From assembly GCF_003837805.1 (NCBI RefSeq), contig NZ_RQIT01000005.1:242600-306599 (forward strand): a stretch of DNA of 64,000 nt, read 5' to 3'. Source of the DNA: Bradyrhizobium sp. RP6 (GTDB taxonomy: Bacteria; Pseudomonadota; Alphaproteobacteria; Rhizobiales; Xanthobacteraceae). Positions 1-9,590 of this stretch are shown one piece after another. Every line of letters starts with the position of its first letter. The first letter of the stretch is position 1. Below the pieces are notes generated by a model. The model did no database searches and was not told the DNA's origin. It saw only the letters and a list, made by a program, of their open reading frames with translations. The position numbers and the translations under genes were made by a program.

Positions 1-954
1 GCCGGTCATGATGCCGACGCGGTCGAGCTTGATCGCGAGCGTCGCGACGTCGAGATGCGCAGCATGAACCGCGGCGAGCGCGGCCAGCGCATTGTGCACC
101 CGGTGCGGCGCGCCAGGGGTGAGGCTGAAGGCGATCTCCTTCCTGCCGATTGCGGCCACGATCTGCCAGCTCTCGCCGTGGGGCGCATGCGCAACCTCGT
201 GCACCTCGGCATGCTCGCCGCCGAAGCGCACGACCTTGCCCTTCCATTCGGGCGCCTTGATCCCGGCCGGCAGCACCAGCACACCATTCTCGGGCAGGCC
301 GAGCGCGATCGATACCTTCTCGCGCCGGATGGCTTCCAGCGAGCCGAGCTTTTCCAGATGCACGGGCTGCACGTTGACGACGAGCGCGACCGTCGGCCGC
401 GTCAATTCGCTGAGCCGCGCGATCTCTCCCTGCTGGTTCATGCCCATCTCGACGACCCAGAGGCTGGCATCCCGCCTGGCATTGCACAGCGTCAGCGGCA
501 CGCCCCAGAAATTGTTGAAGCTCGACGGGCTCGCATAGGCGTTCGGATAGGCGGCGAGAAATTCCTTGGTGCTGGTCTTGCCCGCGCTTCCGGTGAGTCC
601 GATCACCGGCCCATGGAAGCGCGCGCGTGTGGCACGTGCAAGGCCCCAGAGGCCGTCGATCAGCGTGTCCTTGACGACGATCTGCGGGATGCGGATGCCT
701 GCGATCTCGTGCGGCACGATCATCGCCACCGCGCCAGAAGCCTCCGCCTTGTCCGCGAACTCCCAGCCGTCGCGCGCGCTGGCGAAGGCCGAGACGAAGC
801 CGCCGCTCGGCGTGCCGCTGAGCGCGACGAACAGGCTGCCCGGCTTCACCAGCCGGCTGTCCTGCGTGACAAAGTCGATTCCCGTGTCCGGGAATGATCC
901 GGTGACACCCAGCGCACGCGCGACTTCGGCAACCGTCCATATTGGCGCGCTCAT
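1..954 (-). CDS. murF: MurF, UDP-MurNAc-tripeptide--D-Ala-D-Ala ligase (3' end off window)
   Basis: Cytoplasmic ATP-dependent ligase that adds D-Ala-D-Ala to UDP-MurNAc-tripeptide, the last soluble step of the peptidoglycan precursor pathway. Translating the minus strand from ATG at 954 gives an open frame to base 1 with the Mur-ligase P-loop TGSAGKTSTKEF at about residues 105-116 and the following SFNNFWGVPL segment typical of MurF. The gene is cut by the left window edge, so the C-terminal domain is missing here only because of the window. Its ATG overlaps the murE TGA in an ATGA arrangement, so the two are probably translationally coupled and lie in one operon with rsmH-ftsL-ftsI-murE. Confidence 0.93.
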   Translation of the reverse strand, partial: MSAPIWTVAEVARALGVTGSFPDTGIDFVTQDSRLVKPGSLFVALSGTPSGGFVSAFASARDGWEFADKAEASGAVAMIVPHEIAGIRIPQIVVKDTLIDGLWGLARATRARFHGPVIGLTGSAGKTSTKEFLAAYPNAYASPSSFNNFWGVPLTLCNARRDASLWVVEMGMNQQGEIARLSELTRPTVALVVNVQPVHLEKLGSLEAIRREKVSIALGLPENGVLVLPAGIKAPEWKGKVVRFGGEHAEVHEVAHAPHGESWQIVAAIGRKEIAFSLTPGAPHRVHNALAALAAVHAAHLDVATLAIKLDRVGIMTG

Positions 955-2408
955 GCAACCCTCGACGCTAGTGCGGCGGCAACCGCCTCGTGATCACTGA
1001 AGGGCAGAACCTCTCCGCCGACGATCTGCCCGGTCTCATGGCCCTTGCCGGCGATGAGCAGCGCATCGCCCTCTTCGAGTTCCTCGATCGCGGCGCGGAT
1101 CGCCTCGGCGCGGTCGCCGATCTCGCGGGCGCCCTTAGCCGCGGCGAGGATCGCGGCGCGGATGGACTCCGGCTTCTCGCTGCGCGGATTGTCGTCGGTG
1201 ATGATGACGGCGTCGGCGTTCTCGGCCGCGATTTCACCCATGATCGGACGCTTGCCGGCATCGCGGTCGCCGCCGGCGCCGAACACGACGACCAGCCTGC
1301 GCTTCGCATAAGGCCGCAGCGCCTGGAGCGCCTTCGCCAGCGCATCGGGCTTATGCGCATAATCGACGAAGATCGGCGCGCCGTTGCGCTCGCCGACGCG
1401 CTCGAGCCGGCCCTTGGCGCCTTCGAGATGTTCGAGACTTGCGAACACATCTGCCGCGTCGCTGCCGGTGCCGATGGCAAGGCCGGCCGACACCAGCGCG
1501 TTCTCGATCTGGAATTCGCCGACCAGCGGAAGCCGGATCGCGTAGCCCTTGCCGCGATGTTCGAGCGTGAGCTTCTGCGAGAAACCTTCGACCACGGCCT
1601 CCGTGAGACGGATGCCCTCGCCTGCTCCGTCGCCGTTGCGGCCGACCGCCATGACGCGCAGGCCGCGCGCCCTGGCGGCCTCGATCGCTTGGGCCGAGCA
1701 ATCATGATCGGCCGAGATCACTGCGGCGCCGCCCGGCGGCACCAACTCGCGGAACAGGCGGAGCTTGGCGGCGAGATAATGCGCCACGCTCGGATGATAA
1801 TCCATGTGGTCGCGCGAGAGATTGGTGAAGCCGCCGGCGGAGACGCGCACGCCGTCGAGGCGATACTGGTCGAGCCCATGCGAGGAGGCCTCGAAGGCGA
1901 GATGGGTGACCCCGTCGCGCGCGATCTCATCGATCTGCCGGTGCAATGCGATCGGATCCGGCGTCGTCAGCGAGCCGTAGACGGTGCGCTTGGGCGAGAC
2001 CAGGCCGATGGTGCCGATGCTGGCGGAGGCATGCCCCAGCCGCTCCCAGATCTGACGTGTGAAGGCGGCAACCGAGGTCTTGCCGCTGGTTCCGGTCACG
2101 GCGGCGATCGTGGCGGGCTGCGCAGGGAAAAATCTTGCCGCAGCCAGCGCCAGCGCGCGGCGCGGATTGGCGCTCGTGATGAACGGCACCTTGCAGGCGG
2201 CCGGTGCGTGGTCACCGGCGACAGCCACAGCGCCGGCAGCGACCGCGGCATCGACGAAGCGGGCGCCGTCGGTCTTGCTGCCTGCCAGCGCGAAGAAGAG
2301 ATCGCCCGGCTTGACCGCGCGGCTGTCGAGCGCAACGCCGCTCACCTCGAGCGCCGCGGCAGCCGGCTCGATGAGGGCATCATTGCCTAAGAGGTCGCGC
2401 AGCTTCAT
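951..2408 (-). CDS. murE: MurE, UDP-MurNAc-L-Ala-D-Glu--meso-diaminopimelate ligase
   Basis: Adds the third residue of the stem peptide in cytoplasmic peptidoglycan synthesis. The 485-aa product has the family length. It shows the ATP loop TGTSGKTS near residue 108, an [14 protein letters not shown] segment, the Mur C-terminal [10 protein letters not shown], and DNPRSEKPE near residue 407; the DNPR motif is the family marker for meso-diaminopimelate rather than lysine, as expected in a Gram-negative. It follows ftsI after 86 bases and overlaps the start of murF by four bases (ATGA). ATG start at 2408. Confidence 0.96.
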   Translation of the reverse strand: MKLRDLLGNDALIEPAAAALEVSGVALDSRAVKPGDLFFALAGSKTDGARFVDAAVAAGAVAVAGDHAPAACKVPFITSANPRRALALAAARFFPAQPATIAAVTGTSGKTSVAAFTRQIWERLGHASASIGTIGLVSPKRTVYGSLTTPDPIALHRQIDEIARDGVTHLAFEASSHGLDQYRLDGVRVSAGGFTNLSRDHMDYHPSVAHYLAAKLRLFRELVPPGGAAVISADHDCSAQAIEAARARGLRVMAVGRNGDGAGEGIRLTEAVVEGFSQKLTLEHRGKGYAIRLPLVGEFQIENALVSAGLAIGTGSDAADVFASLEHLEGAKGRLERVGERNGAPIFVDYAHKPDALAKALQALRPYAKRRLVVVFGAGGDRDAGKRPIMGEIAAENADAVIITDDNPRSEKPESIRAAILAAAKGAREIGDRAEAIRAAIEELEEGDALLIAGKGHETGQIVGGEVLPFSDHEAVAAALASRVA

Positions 2409-2494
2409 GGTCTTCCAGTCGACATGCCCTGCCGGAAAGCCGAATCCATTAGGAAAAATCCCGACTCAGCACCGGCGATGGCCCACCCGGTTGA

Positions 2495-4261
2495 TTACTG
2501 GGTTGTCCTGGATGCTGCAAGAATAAGGCGCTCGGACGGCGGCAGGTCGAACCGTGGCTCGACGCCGAGAAGCGGCGCGATCCGCTCGATCACCTTGCCG
2601 CCGGTCGGCACCGCGTTCCAGCCCGAGGTGATGAAACCGTGCGTCTCCGGCAGCGCCTGCGGCTCGTCCAGCATGACGAGGACCTGATATTTCGGATCAT
2701 CGCACGGCATCACCGCCGTGAAGGAATTGAGCACGCGCTTCTTGGCGTAGCGACCGTTGATGACCTTCTCCGACGTGCCGGTCTTGCCGCCGACATAGTA
2801 GCCCTTGACGTCCGCCTTTCTCGCCGATCCGACTTCGGCATTGAGCCGCATCAGGAACCGCATCTTGTCGCTGGTCTCCGGCTTGATGACGCGCTTGGCC
2901 ATCGCCATGGCTTCGGATTCGCTGCGCTTCATGAATGTCGGCGGAATCAGATAGCCGCCGTTCACGAGCGCGTTGATGCCCATCACCGCTTGCAGCGGCG
3001 CCACCGACAGGCCCTGGCCGAACGCGGCGGTGACCGTGTTCAGCTCGCTCCAGCGCCGCGGCAGCAGCGGCGCCGCGCTCTCCGGCAGTTCGGTGCGCAG
3101 CCGTGTCATCTGGCCCATCTTGGCGAGGAACGCCTTGTGCGCCTCCACGCCCTGGCCGAGCGCGATGCGCGCCGCGCCGATGTTGGACGAGTAGGTGAAC
3201 ACTTCCTTGGTGTTGATGAAGCGGCCGAGCGGATGACTGTCGTGGATCGTGAATTTGCCGTAGTGCAGATTTCCGCGCGCGTCCCACATCGAGTTCAGAT
3301 TGATCTTGCCGGAATCGAGCGCCATCGCCAGCGTGAACGCCTTGAAGGTCGAGCCCATCTCGTAGACGCCGGTGGTGAGACGGTTGATGCGGTCGGGATC
3401 GTGCGCTTCCTTCGGATTGTTGGGGTCGAAATCGGGCAGCGAGACCATCGCCACGATCTCGCCGGTCTTGACGTTGGAGACGATGCCGGAAGCGGCCTTG
3501 GCGTGGAACTTGTCCTTGGCCTTGAGCAGCTCGTCGCGCAGCGCGTGCTCGACGCGCAGATCGACCGCGAGCTCGATCGGCTTCTGCAGCCGGTCGGTGG
3601 CAAAACCGGCGCGGTGGAGATCGGCGAGCCCCTGATTGTCGAGCCACTTCTCGAGGCCGGCGATGCCCTGATTGTCGATGTTGACGAGACCGATGATGTG
3701 GGCAACCTCGTTGCCGGTCGGATAGACGCGCTTGTTCTCGCGCAGGAAGCCGATGCCGGGAATGCCGAGCTTGTGGATGGCCTGCTGCTGTGCCGGCGTG
3801 ACCTCGCGCTTGAGCCAGGCGAAGCCCTTGCGCGACCTCAAGCGCTCGCGCACCTCGGCCTCGTCGAGGTCGGGAATGGTCGCGGTCAGGAGCTCGATCG
3901 CCTCGTCCTTGTCGATGATGCGGCGCGGCTCGCCGAACAGGCTCGCCGCCTTGACGTCGGTCGCAAGGATCGCGCCGTTGCGGTCGACAATGTCGGGCCG
4001 CGCGGTCGCAACCACCTCCTGCGCCGCGGCGCGGCGCGCCCCGTGGGCGTCGGCGCCGATCGCGAACATCACGAGCCGCCCGCCGATCAAAGCGTAGACC
4101 GAAGCGAAGGCCAGTATCGCAAGGCCCACGCGCGCGCGCGCCTTTGCTGCGCGATCGACATTGCGCCCGTAGAGCAGGCTGCGGATCAGCCGCTGCCGCC
4201 AAGGCTCGGTCGACTTCTCGGTCGACTTTTCGATTGGTTTTGCAGGCGTTGCCGGGCTCAT
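2495..4261 (-). CDS. ftsI: FtsI (PBP3), septal peptidoglycan D,D-transpeptidase
   Basis: Monofunctional class B penicillin-binding protein that cross-links peptidoglycan at the division septum. The 588-aa product has a short cytoplasmic N-terminus, one membrane segment at about residues 45-68, a dimerisation domain, and the transpeptidase domain with all three active-site motifs: STFK (304-307), SSN (358-360) and KTGTS (493-497). Its ATG overlaps the ftsL TGA (ATGA), which suggests coupled translation of these two divisome partners. Confidence 0.96.
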   Translation of the reverse strand: MSPATPAKPIEKSTEKSTEPWRQRLIRSLLYGRNVDRAAKARARVGLAILAFASVYALIGGRLVMFAIGADAHGARRAAAQEVVATARPDIVDRNGAILATDVKAASLFGEPRRIIDKDEAIELLTATIPDLDEAEVRERLRSRKGFAWLKREVTPAQQQAIHKLGIPGIGFLRENKRVYPTGNEVAHIIGLVNIDNQGIAGLEKWLDNQGLADLHRAGFATDRLQKPIELAVDLRVEHALRDELLKAKDKFHAKAASGIVSNVKTGEIVAMVSLPDFDPNNPKEAHDPDRINRLTTGVYEMGSTFKAFTLAMALDSGKINLNSMWDARGNLHYGKFTIHDSHPLGRFINTKEVFTYSSNIGAARIALGQGVEAHKAFLAKMGQMTRLRTELPESAAPLLPRRWSELNTVTAAFGQGLSVAPLQAVMGINALVNGGYLIPPTFMKRSESEAMAMAKRVIKPETSDKMRFLMRLNAEVGSARKADVKGYYVGGKTGTSEKVINGRYAKKRVLNSFTAVMPCDDPKYQVLVMLDEPQALPETHGFITSGWNAVPTGGKVIERIAPLLGVEPRFDLPPSERLILAASRTTQ

Positions 4262-4650
4262 TGCTTGTCCTCGGGCTGAGGCACGGAGCCCGTCACCGTA
4301 TCGGCATCGCTCGCGGCTTCGATGACGTTCAGCATGGCCCCGATCGGATCGGGTTCGCCCGGCCTGAACATCCGCGGCGGGCGCTCCGGCAGATTCTTCA
4401 GCGAGTCATATTGCGTGCCGTTGACCGGCTTGAGGTGCAGATGCCGGTCGGACAGGCCTTGCAGCCGCAGCGGGGCATCGAGCTTTGCCCACTCGGCCCG
4501 CAGCGCCGCGATCGCATCGCGCTGTTCACGAATCTCCGCATGCAGCCGCAGCACCTTCTCGGTGCGCGCCGTCGAGTCCATTTTGATCCGGTAGACATGG
4601 GCCGCCGCGAAGATCAGCGCACCGATGACGAGGAGGTGGATGATGCGCAT
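4258..4650 (-). CDS. ftsL: FtsL-like divisome protein
   Basis: Small bitopic division protein expected to pair with FtsB and FtsQ and help activate FtsI. The 130-aa product has one N-terminal membrane segment (about residues 4-20), then a stretch rich in charged residues, Leu and Ala compatible with a periplasmic coiled coil (about 28-60), and a disordered acidic/Pro tail. Sequence similarity in this family is weak; the call rests mainly on topology and on the conserved position between rsmH (3-base gap) and ftsI (4-base overlap). Confidence 0.88.
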   Translation of the reverse strand: MRIIHLLVIGALIFAAAHVYRIKMDSTARTEKVLRLHAEIREQRDAIAALRAEWAKLDAPLRLQGLSDRHLHLKPVNGTQYDSLKNLPERPPRMFRPGEPDPIGAMLNVIEAASDADTVTGSVPQPEDKQ

Positions 4651-4653
4651 GCG

Positions 4654-5643
4654 CTAGCCACCCCTCATCACATCGGAGAGTTTCGGCCAGGGCGACGCCT
4701 CGTCGGTCTCATGCGCCGGTGCCGGGGTGCGCTCGGCGGCGCGCAGCTTGGCGGAGCGCGCGCGCGGATTACCCGCAACTTCGTCTTCACCGGCGACGAC
4801 TGGCCGCCGCGTCAGAACCCGGAAGCTCGGCGTCACTTGCGCCACCTCCGGCAGATGCCGCGAACCGCCGCCGGTCCTGGAGCGCTCGGCGAGAAAATTC
4901 TTGACGATGCGGTCTTCCAGCGAATGGAACGACACGACGACGAGGCGGCCGCCGGGCTTGAGCATGCGCTCGGCCGCAGCGAGTGCCGTCTCGAGTTCCT
5001 CGAGCTCCTCGTTGACGAAGATGCGCAGCGCCTGGAAAGTCCGCGTCGCCGGATGAATGTCTCCCGGCTTTGAGCGAACCACCCTTCCGACGAGGTCGGC
5101 GAGCGCGCGCGTGGTGGTGAACGGAGTTTCCTGCCGGTCTGCGACAATGGCGCGGGCGATGCGGCGCGAATGCCGCTCCTCGCCGAGGAGATAGATGATG
5201 TCGGCGAGATCGCCTTCCGACGCGCGTGCGACGACGTCAGCGGCGGTCGGGCCGGTCTGCCCCATCCGCATGTCGAGCGGACCGTCGAGACGGAACGAGA
5301 AGCCGCGGCCGGCCTGGTCGAGCTGCATCGAGGACACGCCGACATCCATCACGACGCCGTCGATCGCCTCGACACCTTGCGATGCGCAGACCTCGGCAAG
5401 GTTGGAGAAGCGGTCCTCGACCAGCGTCAGCCGGCCCGTGGAGCGTTCGACCAGTTCGGCACCGGCAGCAATCGCGGTGCGGTCCCGATCGATGGCGATG
5501 AGTCGGGTTCCCGGCACCTCGAGGATCGCGCGGCTATAACCGCCCGCACCAAAAGTGGCGTCGACGTAAACGCCGCCCTCGCGCGGAGCGAGATGCACGA
5601 TGGCCTCACGGCCAAGAACGGGGATATGCGGAACCGGGCTCAT
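4654..5643 (-). CDS. rsmH: RsmH (MraW), 16S rRNA m4C1402 methyltransferase
   Basis: SAM-dependent methyltransferase acting on 16S rRNA, usually first in the division/cell-wall cluster. From ATG 5643 the product is 329 aa, opening [15 protein letters not shown], with the SAM-binding [35 protein letters not shown], the [20 protein letters not shown] segment and [15 protein letters not shown] chose this start because family members begin just before HIPVL; the frame stays open upstream to about 5844 but that extension has no family character. No mraZ gene is visible upstream, so rsmH is the first gene of the cluster here. Confidence 0.95.
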   Translation of the reverse strand: MSPVPHIPVLGREAIVHLAPREGGVYVDATFGAGGYSRAILEVPGTRLIAIDRDRTAIAAGAELVERSTGRLTLVEDRFSNLAEVCASQGVEAIDGVVMDVGVSSMQLDQAGRGFSFRLDGPLDMRMGQTGPTAADVVARASEGDLADIIYLLGEERHSRRIARAIVADRQETPFTTTRALADLVGRVVRSKPGDIHPATRTFQALRIFVNEELEELETALAAAERMLKPGGRLVVVSFHSLEDRIVKNFLAERSRTGGGSRHLPEVAQVTPSFRVLTRRPVVAGEDEVAGNPRARSAKLRAAERTPAPAHETDEASPWPKLSDVMRGG

Positions 5644-6084
5644 GCGCGATGCCTGCCGACCGCCCGGCCTGGCATGCAAGCGAGATCGGGGACGAACAAG
5701 CCCATAACGCCTCGAATCATTGCGCGTCGCGGCGGTTCCACGACCAAGCCCTTGTCCAGCATGGTTACCGAGCCCGGTCGTCCCCGGCCACAAACCCAGT
5801 GTTCCCAGTGGAATTTGTCGGGCAGCCATGGGATTCCGAGCCAAAATACGCTTTGGCCGCCTCCGGACGCGGGTCGGCTCTTCATCCCTCAGTAACGGCC
5901 CTTAGCGTTAAGAAAGCGTTGCTCGACTCGATACAACTCGTAAAGGTGACGAGCGGGGTGATGCTTCATCCACACACATCGGCAAAATGCATCCGTTAAC
6001 CGCGCCGCGCGATTGCGCGCGGTGGAGGGTAAAGGAATAGTAAAGAGAAGGGCTTGCCCCACTCTCCGTCAGTTCGAGCTGCTC
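5644..6084. other. Intergenic region between the divergent rsmH and amidase genes
   Basis: About 440 bases with no convincing gene. The canonical mraZ gene and repeated MraZ boxes are not seen. On the minus strand there are GGTTAAC (about 5996) and CTTAACG (about 5907) elements resembling CtrA half-sites, which would fit cell-cycle control of a division operon, but no complete TTAA-N7-TTAA box is present. The division-operon promoter presumably lies here. Confidence 0.4.
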
Positions 6085-6948
6085 ATGCCCTCCGGTTCGT
6101 CCACACCGTCTGGATCCGATTCGAAGCGTCAACGTGTTCTCCCGGTTCCCAAGGCCGTGGCGAGCCTGCGGACCTTCGAGCCCGACTCATCGATCGTCTC
6201 GGACATCATCCCCTCGCCCAACCATGGCGAGCGCAACAAGGGACGGCAGCCGGACATGATCGTGCTGCACTACACCGGCATGCCCGATGTCGAGGGCGCG
6301 CTGGCACGACTGTGCACGGCTGGCACCGAAGTCTCGGCGCATTATGTCGTGCTGGAGGACGGCCGCATCGTGCAATGCGTGCCCGAGGCCAAGCGCGCCT
6401 GGCACGCCGGCGTCTCCTCCTGGGCCGGCGAGGACGACATCAACTCCTGCTCGATCGGCATCGAGATCATCAATCGCGGCCACGACTGGGGCTATCCGGA
6501 ATATCCGCTGCGCCAGATCGCCGCCGTGATCGCGCTGTGCCGCGGCATCATGCTCCGCCGCAAGGTGCCGGCCCACCGGGTGCTCGGCCATTCCGACGTC
6601 GCGCCCGCGCGCAAGAAGGACCCCGGCGAGAAGTTTCCGTGGCATTCGCTGGCCAATTCCGGCGTCGGCCACTGGGTCACGCCCGCCCCGATCGTGCGCG
6701 GCGAGACTCTGATGCTCGGCACCATCAGCGACGCCGTGCTGAGCATGCAGCAGGCGCTCGCCAGATACGGCTACGGCGTGCCCCTGAACGGCAAATACGA
6801 CGCTGCGACGATGGAAGTCGTCACCGCCTTCCAGCGTCATTTCCGTCCCGCGCGGCTCGATGGCGTCGCGGATCATTCGACACTGTCGACACTGCGGGCA
6901 CTGCTGGCGAGCTTGCCGGAGGAAGGGACGGCGGTGGCGTCGAAGTGA
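6085..6948 (+). CDS. N-acetylmuramoyl-L-alanine amidase (Amidase_2) with C-terminal peptidoglycan-binding domain
   Basis: AmpD-like zinc amidase that cleaves the bond between MurNAc (or anhydroMurNAc) and the stem peptide. The domain runs from about residue 45 (IVLHYTGM, first zinc His) through SAHYVV, GIEIIN and GHSDVAPARKKDPGEKFPW (second His and the Asp ligand). Residues about 210-265 form a PG_binding_1 repeat (ALARYGYGVPLNGKYD, VVTAFQRHF). I prefer ATG 6085; the frame is also open from 6013. No clear signal peptide is visible, so a cytoplasmic recycling role is likely. It stands alone, convergent with the sigma-factor gene. Confidence 0.9.
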   Translation: MPSGSSTPSGSDSKRQRVLPVPKAVASLRTFEPDSSIVSDIIPSPNHGERNKGRQPDMIVLHYTGMPDVEGALARLCTAGTEVSAHYVVLEDGRIVQCVPEAKRAWHAGVSSWAGEDDINSCSIGIEIINRGHDWGYPEYPLRQIAAVIALCRGIMLRRKVPAHRVLGHSDVAPARKKDPGEKFPWHSLANSGVGHWVTPAPIVRGETLMLGTISDAVLSMQQALARYGYGVPLNGKYDAATMEVVTAFQRHFRPARLDGVADHSTLSTLRALLASLPEEGTAVASK

Positions 6949-6985
6949 CGGCCTGGCCTCCCCGTCATTGCGGAGTGTATGGCCC

Positions 6986-8218
6986 CTACCCCATCTCCCT
7001 CATCCTCCGTGCATAGAGCCGCCGCAACGGCTCGAGCTGCGTTGCGTCCGTCGCCGCACGATAGGCATCTCGCGCCTCATCCTTGCGGCCAAGCCGCCGC
7101 AACAGATCCGCCCTCACCGCGGGCAACAGCCCATAGCCGCGAAGCCCGCCGCGCGCGGTGATCGCATCAACGAGATCGAGCGCCCGTGCCGGCCCATCGA
7201 CCATCGAGACCGCCGCGGCATGGTTGAGCTCGATCACCGGCGAGGGGTTGATACGCAGCAGCACCTCGTAGAGCCCGGCGATCTGCGGCCAGTCGGTCTG
7301 CTCGAAGCTGGGCGCGCGCGCATGCAGTGCGGCGATCGCGGCCTGCACCGCGTAAGGCTGCGGCTGGGCGGGCACGCGCAATGCGTCCTCCACCAGCCGC
7401 AGGCCCTCCTCGATCTGCGCGCAGTCCCACAGCGAGCGGTCCTGCTCTTCGAGCAGCACGATGTCGCCGGCCGGCGTCTCGCGCCCGGCGCGGCGCGCGT
7501 CGTGCAGCAGCATCAACGCCAGCAGGCCCTTGATGCCGGCGCGATCGGGCATCAGCTGGTCGAGCAGGCGGCCGAGCCGGATGGCCTCGGCCGCAAGATC
7601 GGGCCGCATCAGGTCCGCGCCCTCGGTCGCAACATAACCTTCGGTGAAGACCAGATAGATCACGGCGAGCACGCCATCGAGCCGCGGCGCCAGCGCGTCG
7701 CGCTCGGGCACCTCATAGGGGATGCCGGCAAGCCTGATCTTCTGCTTGGCGCGGACGAGCCGCTGTGCCATTGCCTCCTCGCCCACGAGGAACGCGCGCG
7801 CGACCTGCGCTGTCGACAGCCCGCAGACCGTGCGCAGCGTCAGCGCGACCTGGACCTCGGGCGCGAACGCGGGATGGCAGCAGGTGAAGATCAGCCGCAG
7901 CATGTCATCGTCGAGCGTTGCCGGCGGCTCGTCGGGGCCCAGCGCGTTCAGCTCGAGCTCATGCACCAGCGCCTGCTGCTTGCCGCGGAAGACGGCCTGG
8001 CGGCGGATGCGGTCGATCGCCTTGTGCTTGGCGACATTGACCAGCCAGGCGCGCGGGTTCTCGGGGACCTCAGACCCCGCCCAGCGGTCCAGCGCGACGG
8101 CAAAAGCATCCTGCAGCGCGTCCTCGGCAAGATCGAAATCACCGACGAGACGGATCAGCGTGGCGAGCGCCCGCCCCGCCTCGTCGCGGAAGATTTTGTC
8201 GATCTCGCCCGGGATCAT
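6986..8218 (-). CDS. ECF42-like RNA polymerase sigma factor with long C-terminal extension
   Basis: The 410-aa product starts with a sigma-70 region 2 ([19 protein letters not shown], about residues 29-47, then [20 protein letters not shown]) and region 4 ([18 protein letters not shown], about 128-145). The remaining ~220 residues carry a helical, TPR-like domain ([42 protein letters not shown]). This architecture and the adjacent YCII/DGPF gene match the ECF42 group, in which the C-terminal extension, not an anti-sigma factor, is thought to control activity. No anti-sigma gene is present. Both genes are on the minus strand with YCII first; the gap contains a palindromic repeat. Confidence 0.92.
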   Translation of the reverse strand: MIPGEIDKIFRDEAGRALATLIRLVGDFDLAEDALQDAFAVALDRWAGSEVPENPRAWLVNVAKHKAIDRIRRQAVFRGKQQALVHELELNALGPDEPPATLDDDMLRLIFTCCHPAFAPEVQVALTLRTVCGLSTAQVARAFLVGEEAMAQRLVRAKQKIRLAGIPYEVPERDALAPRLDGVLAVIYLVFTEGYVATEGADLMRPDLAAEAIRLGRLLDQLMPDRAGIKGLLALMLLHDARRAGRETPAGDIVLLEEQDRSLWDCAQIEEGLRLVEDALRVPAQPQPYAVQAAIAALHARAPSFEQTDWPQIAGLYEVLLRINPSPVIELNHAAAVSMVDGPARALDLVDAITARGGLRGYGLLPAVRADLLRRLGRKDEARDAYRAATDATQLEPLRRLYARRMREMG

Positions 8219-8242
8219 GTCGCGCGATCACTTAACTCCACT

Positions 8243-8352
8243 GTCATTCCGGGCGCGACGCAGTCGCGAACTCTGGTGCGCAATTGCGCACCTGAGAATC
8301 CCGAAGCTGGGAGCGAGATTCCGGGTTCTCGCTTCGCGAGCCCCGGAATGAC
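8243..8352. repeat. Palindromic intergenic repeat, family A (copy 1)
   Basis: Opens with GTCATTCCGGG and closes with CCCCGGAATGAC, so the ends are inverted. It contains the perfect 18-bp palindrome GGTGCGCAATTGCGCACC. The same core recurs at 25338-25398 and, with one change, at 30325-30425, always between genes. No coding potential. Confidence 0.85.
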
Positions 8353-8362
8353 GGCTTCGCCG

Positions 8363-8716
8363 TCACTTCTCATACACCCAGATCGGCCGCACCTCGATCG
8401 AGCCGATGCGTGCGCTGGGAATCCGCGCCGCGATCTCGATGGCCGCATTCAGATCCTTGGCTTCGATGAGATAGTAACCGCCGAGCTGCTCGCGCGTCTC
8501 CGCGAACGGACCGTCGGTCGTCAGCATCTTGCCCTCGCGCACGCGCACGGTCGTCGCGGTCGTGGTCGGCTGCAAGCGGTCGCCGGCCTTGAAATTGCCG
8601 CTCTGGATGATGCCTTGGGTAAAGGTCTGGTATTCGGCCATCAGCTTCTGAGCCGTGGCCGCGTCGTTCTTCGCGTACTCGACTTCGTTCTGGTAGATCA
8701 TCAGCAGATATTGCAT
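8363..8716 (-). CDS. YCII/DGPF-domain protein, ECF42 partner
   Basis: A 117-aa single-domain protein beginning MQYLLMIYQNEVEYAK, with the diagnostic TTDGPFAETREQLGGYYLIE (about residues 70-89) and a C-terminal beta strand GSIEVRPIWVY. DGPF/YCII proteins are ferredoxin-fold dimers of uncertain reaction and are regularly encoded beside ECF42 sigma factors, often as their main target. ATG 8716 is preceded by GGAGTGAAGCG, a good ribosome-binding site; the upstream open frame is not needed. It lies upstream of and co-directional with the sigma gene. Confidence 0.9.
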   Translation of the reverse strand: MQYLLMIYQNEVEYAKNDAATAQKLMAEYQTFTQGIIQSGNFKAGDRLQPTTTATTVRVREGKMLTTDGPFAETREQLGGYYLIEAKDLNAAIEIAARIPSARIGSIEVRPIWVYEK

Positions 8717-8829
8717 CGCTTCACTCCTGTTGTTCGGCTGGGTCGCCGACATCCAGTCGAACGGACCACGCGCCAAACGACATGTTCAGGATAAATTATT
8801 TCGGACCGCCGGTGCGGAGCGATATCGGC

Positions 8830-8858
8830 TTGACGAAACCGTCACAAATGCCCATGCG
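8830..8858 (+). promoter_or_regulatory. Candidate rnpB promoter
   Basis: TTGACG at 8830-8835 and CATGCG at 8853-8858 with a 17-base spacer place a start near 8865, at the expected 5' end of the RNase P RNA. The -35 is strong and the -10 is weak, so this is a positional inference. Confidence 0.4.
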
Positions 8859-8862
8859 TTGT

Positions 8863-9345
8863 CGGTCAGTCGGCCGGACGGCCGCTCCGGCAGGTGCCGA
8901 AAGGCCGCCGGGGAGGAAAGTCCGGGCTCCCTTGACATGCGGTGCCGGATAACGTCCGGCGGGGGTGACCCCAGGGAAAGTGCCACAGAGAACGAACCGC
9001 CCGCCTTCGCCCTCAGGGGCTTCGGAGCGGCAAGCCCTCGGGCCTGTCGTGCCGTAGCAGCGCAAGCTGCGTAGGTGGGTAAGGGTGAAAAGGTGCGGTA
9101 AGAGCGCACCGCGGTTCCGGCAACGGAGCCGGCATGGCAAACCCCACCGGGAGCAAAACCGAATAGGGACGGCTCAAGCGGGCTGTTCGCGAAAGCGATA
9201 ACGCCGCGGGGCGATGTCAGGCTCGCCGTCCGGGTAGGTTGCTCGAGGCCATGTGCAAACACGGTCCCAGAGGAATGGCCGTCACGTATCGTTCGCGCAA
9301 GCGGACGGTGCCCTACAGAACCCGGCTTACAGGCCGGCTGATATT
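8863..9345 (+). ncRNA. rnpB: RNase P RNA, alphaproteobacterial type A
   Basis: Catalytic RNA that matures tRNA 5' ends. Seen directly: GAGGAAAGTCCGGGC near 8916 (P4 strand and CR I), the GGCAAACCCC segment near 9137, and ACAGAACCCGGCTTAC at 9315-9330 (CR V/P4 3' strand). The 5' CAGTCGGCC at about 8867 pairs with GGCCGGCTG ending at 9340 to form P1, which fixes the ends to within a few bases. A strong hairpin with a T-run follows at 9415. Confidence 0.95.
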
Positions 9346-9347
9346 CT

Positions 9348-9398
9348 AAAGCGTTTTCGAGCGAAGTGGTTTTCCGGTTCGCGTGAAGAAAACGCGTC
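9348..9398. repeat. Short intergenic repeat with inverted GCGTTTTC/GAAAACGC ends
   Basis: TAAAGCGTTTTCGAGCGAAG opens the element and GCGTGAAGAAAACGCGTC closes it; the arms GCGTTTTC and GAAAACGC are inverted. I recognise this as a common Bradyrhizobium-type intergenic element. It sits between the mature rnpB end and the terminator. Confidence 0.6.
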
Positions 9399-9414
9399 TT
9401 ACTGAGAGAGTGAC

Positions 9415-9454
9415 GAGGGGTTCGGTGCCAACGCATCGGACCCCTCACCATTTT
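9415..9454 (+). terminator. Rho-independent terminator of rnpB
   Basis: A 14-bp stem with two G-U pairs (GAGGGGTTCGGTGC with GCATCGGACCCCTC), a CAAC loop, then ACCATTTT. It lies about 70 bases downstream of the mature RNase P RNA and on its strand. Confidence 0.75.
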
Positions 9455-9495
9455 GGCCGGGCGTCCCGCCATTCAACCGCTGTCTTGCTGGGACT

Positions 9496-9582
9496 CGCTG
9501 AGCGAGAACCCGGAATCCATCGGTCGGCAGAGACGGAGGAGAGATGGATTCCGGGTTCGTGCTGCGCACACCCCGGAATGAC
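9496..9582. repeat. Palindromic repeat related to family A ends
   Basis: Inverted CCCGGAATCCATC and GATGGATTCCGGG arms followed by CCCCGGAATGAC. It lies between the rnpB terminator and the hydrolase gene and is a shortened relative of the elements at 8243 and 48741. Confidence 0.65.
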
Positions 9583-9590
9583 GGCGAGAA

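Noticed and set aside
2639..4279. 546-codon plus-strand frame opposite ftsI
   Set aside because: Antisense shadow of a fully conserved PBP3 gene.
8238..8360. Repeat array considered as a CRISPR
   Set aside because: Single palindromic elements dispersed between genes, without regularly spaced identical repeats and without cas genes.
6860..8794. 644-codon plus-strand frame opposite the sigma factor and YCII genes
   Set aside because: Both minus-strand proteins match families; the frame spans two genes and a repeat, which a real gene would not.
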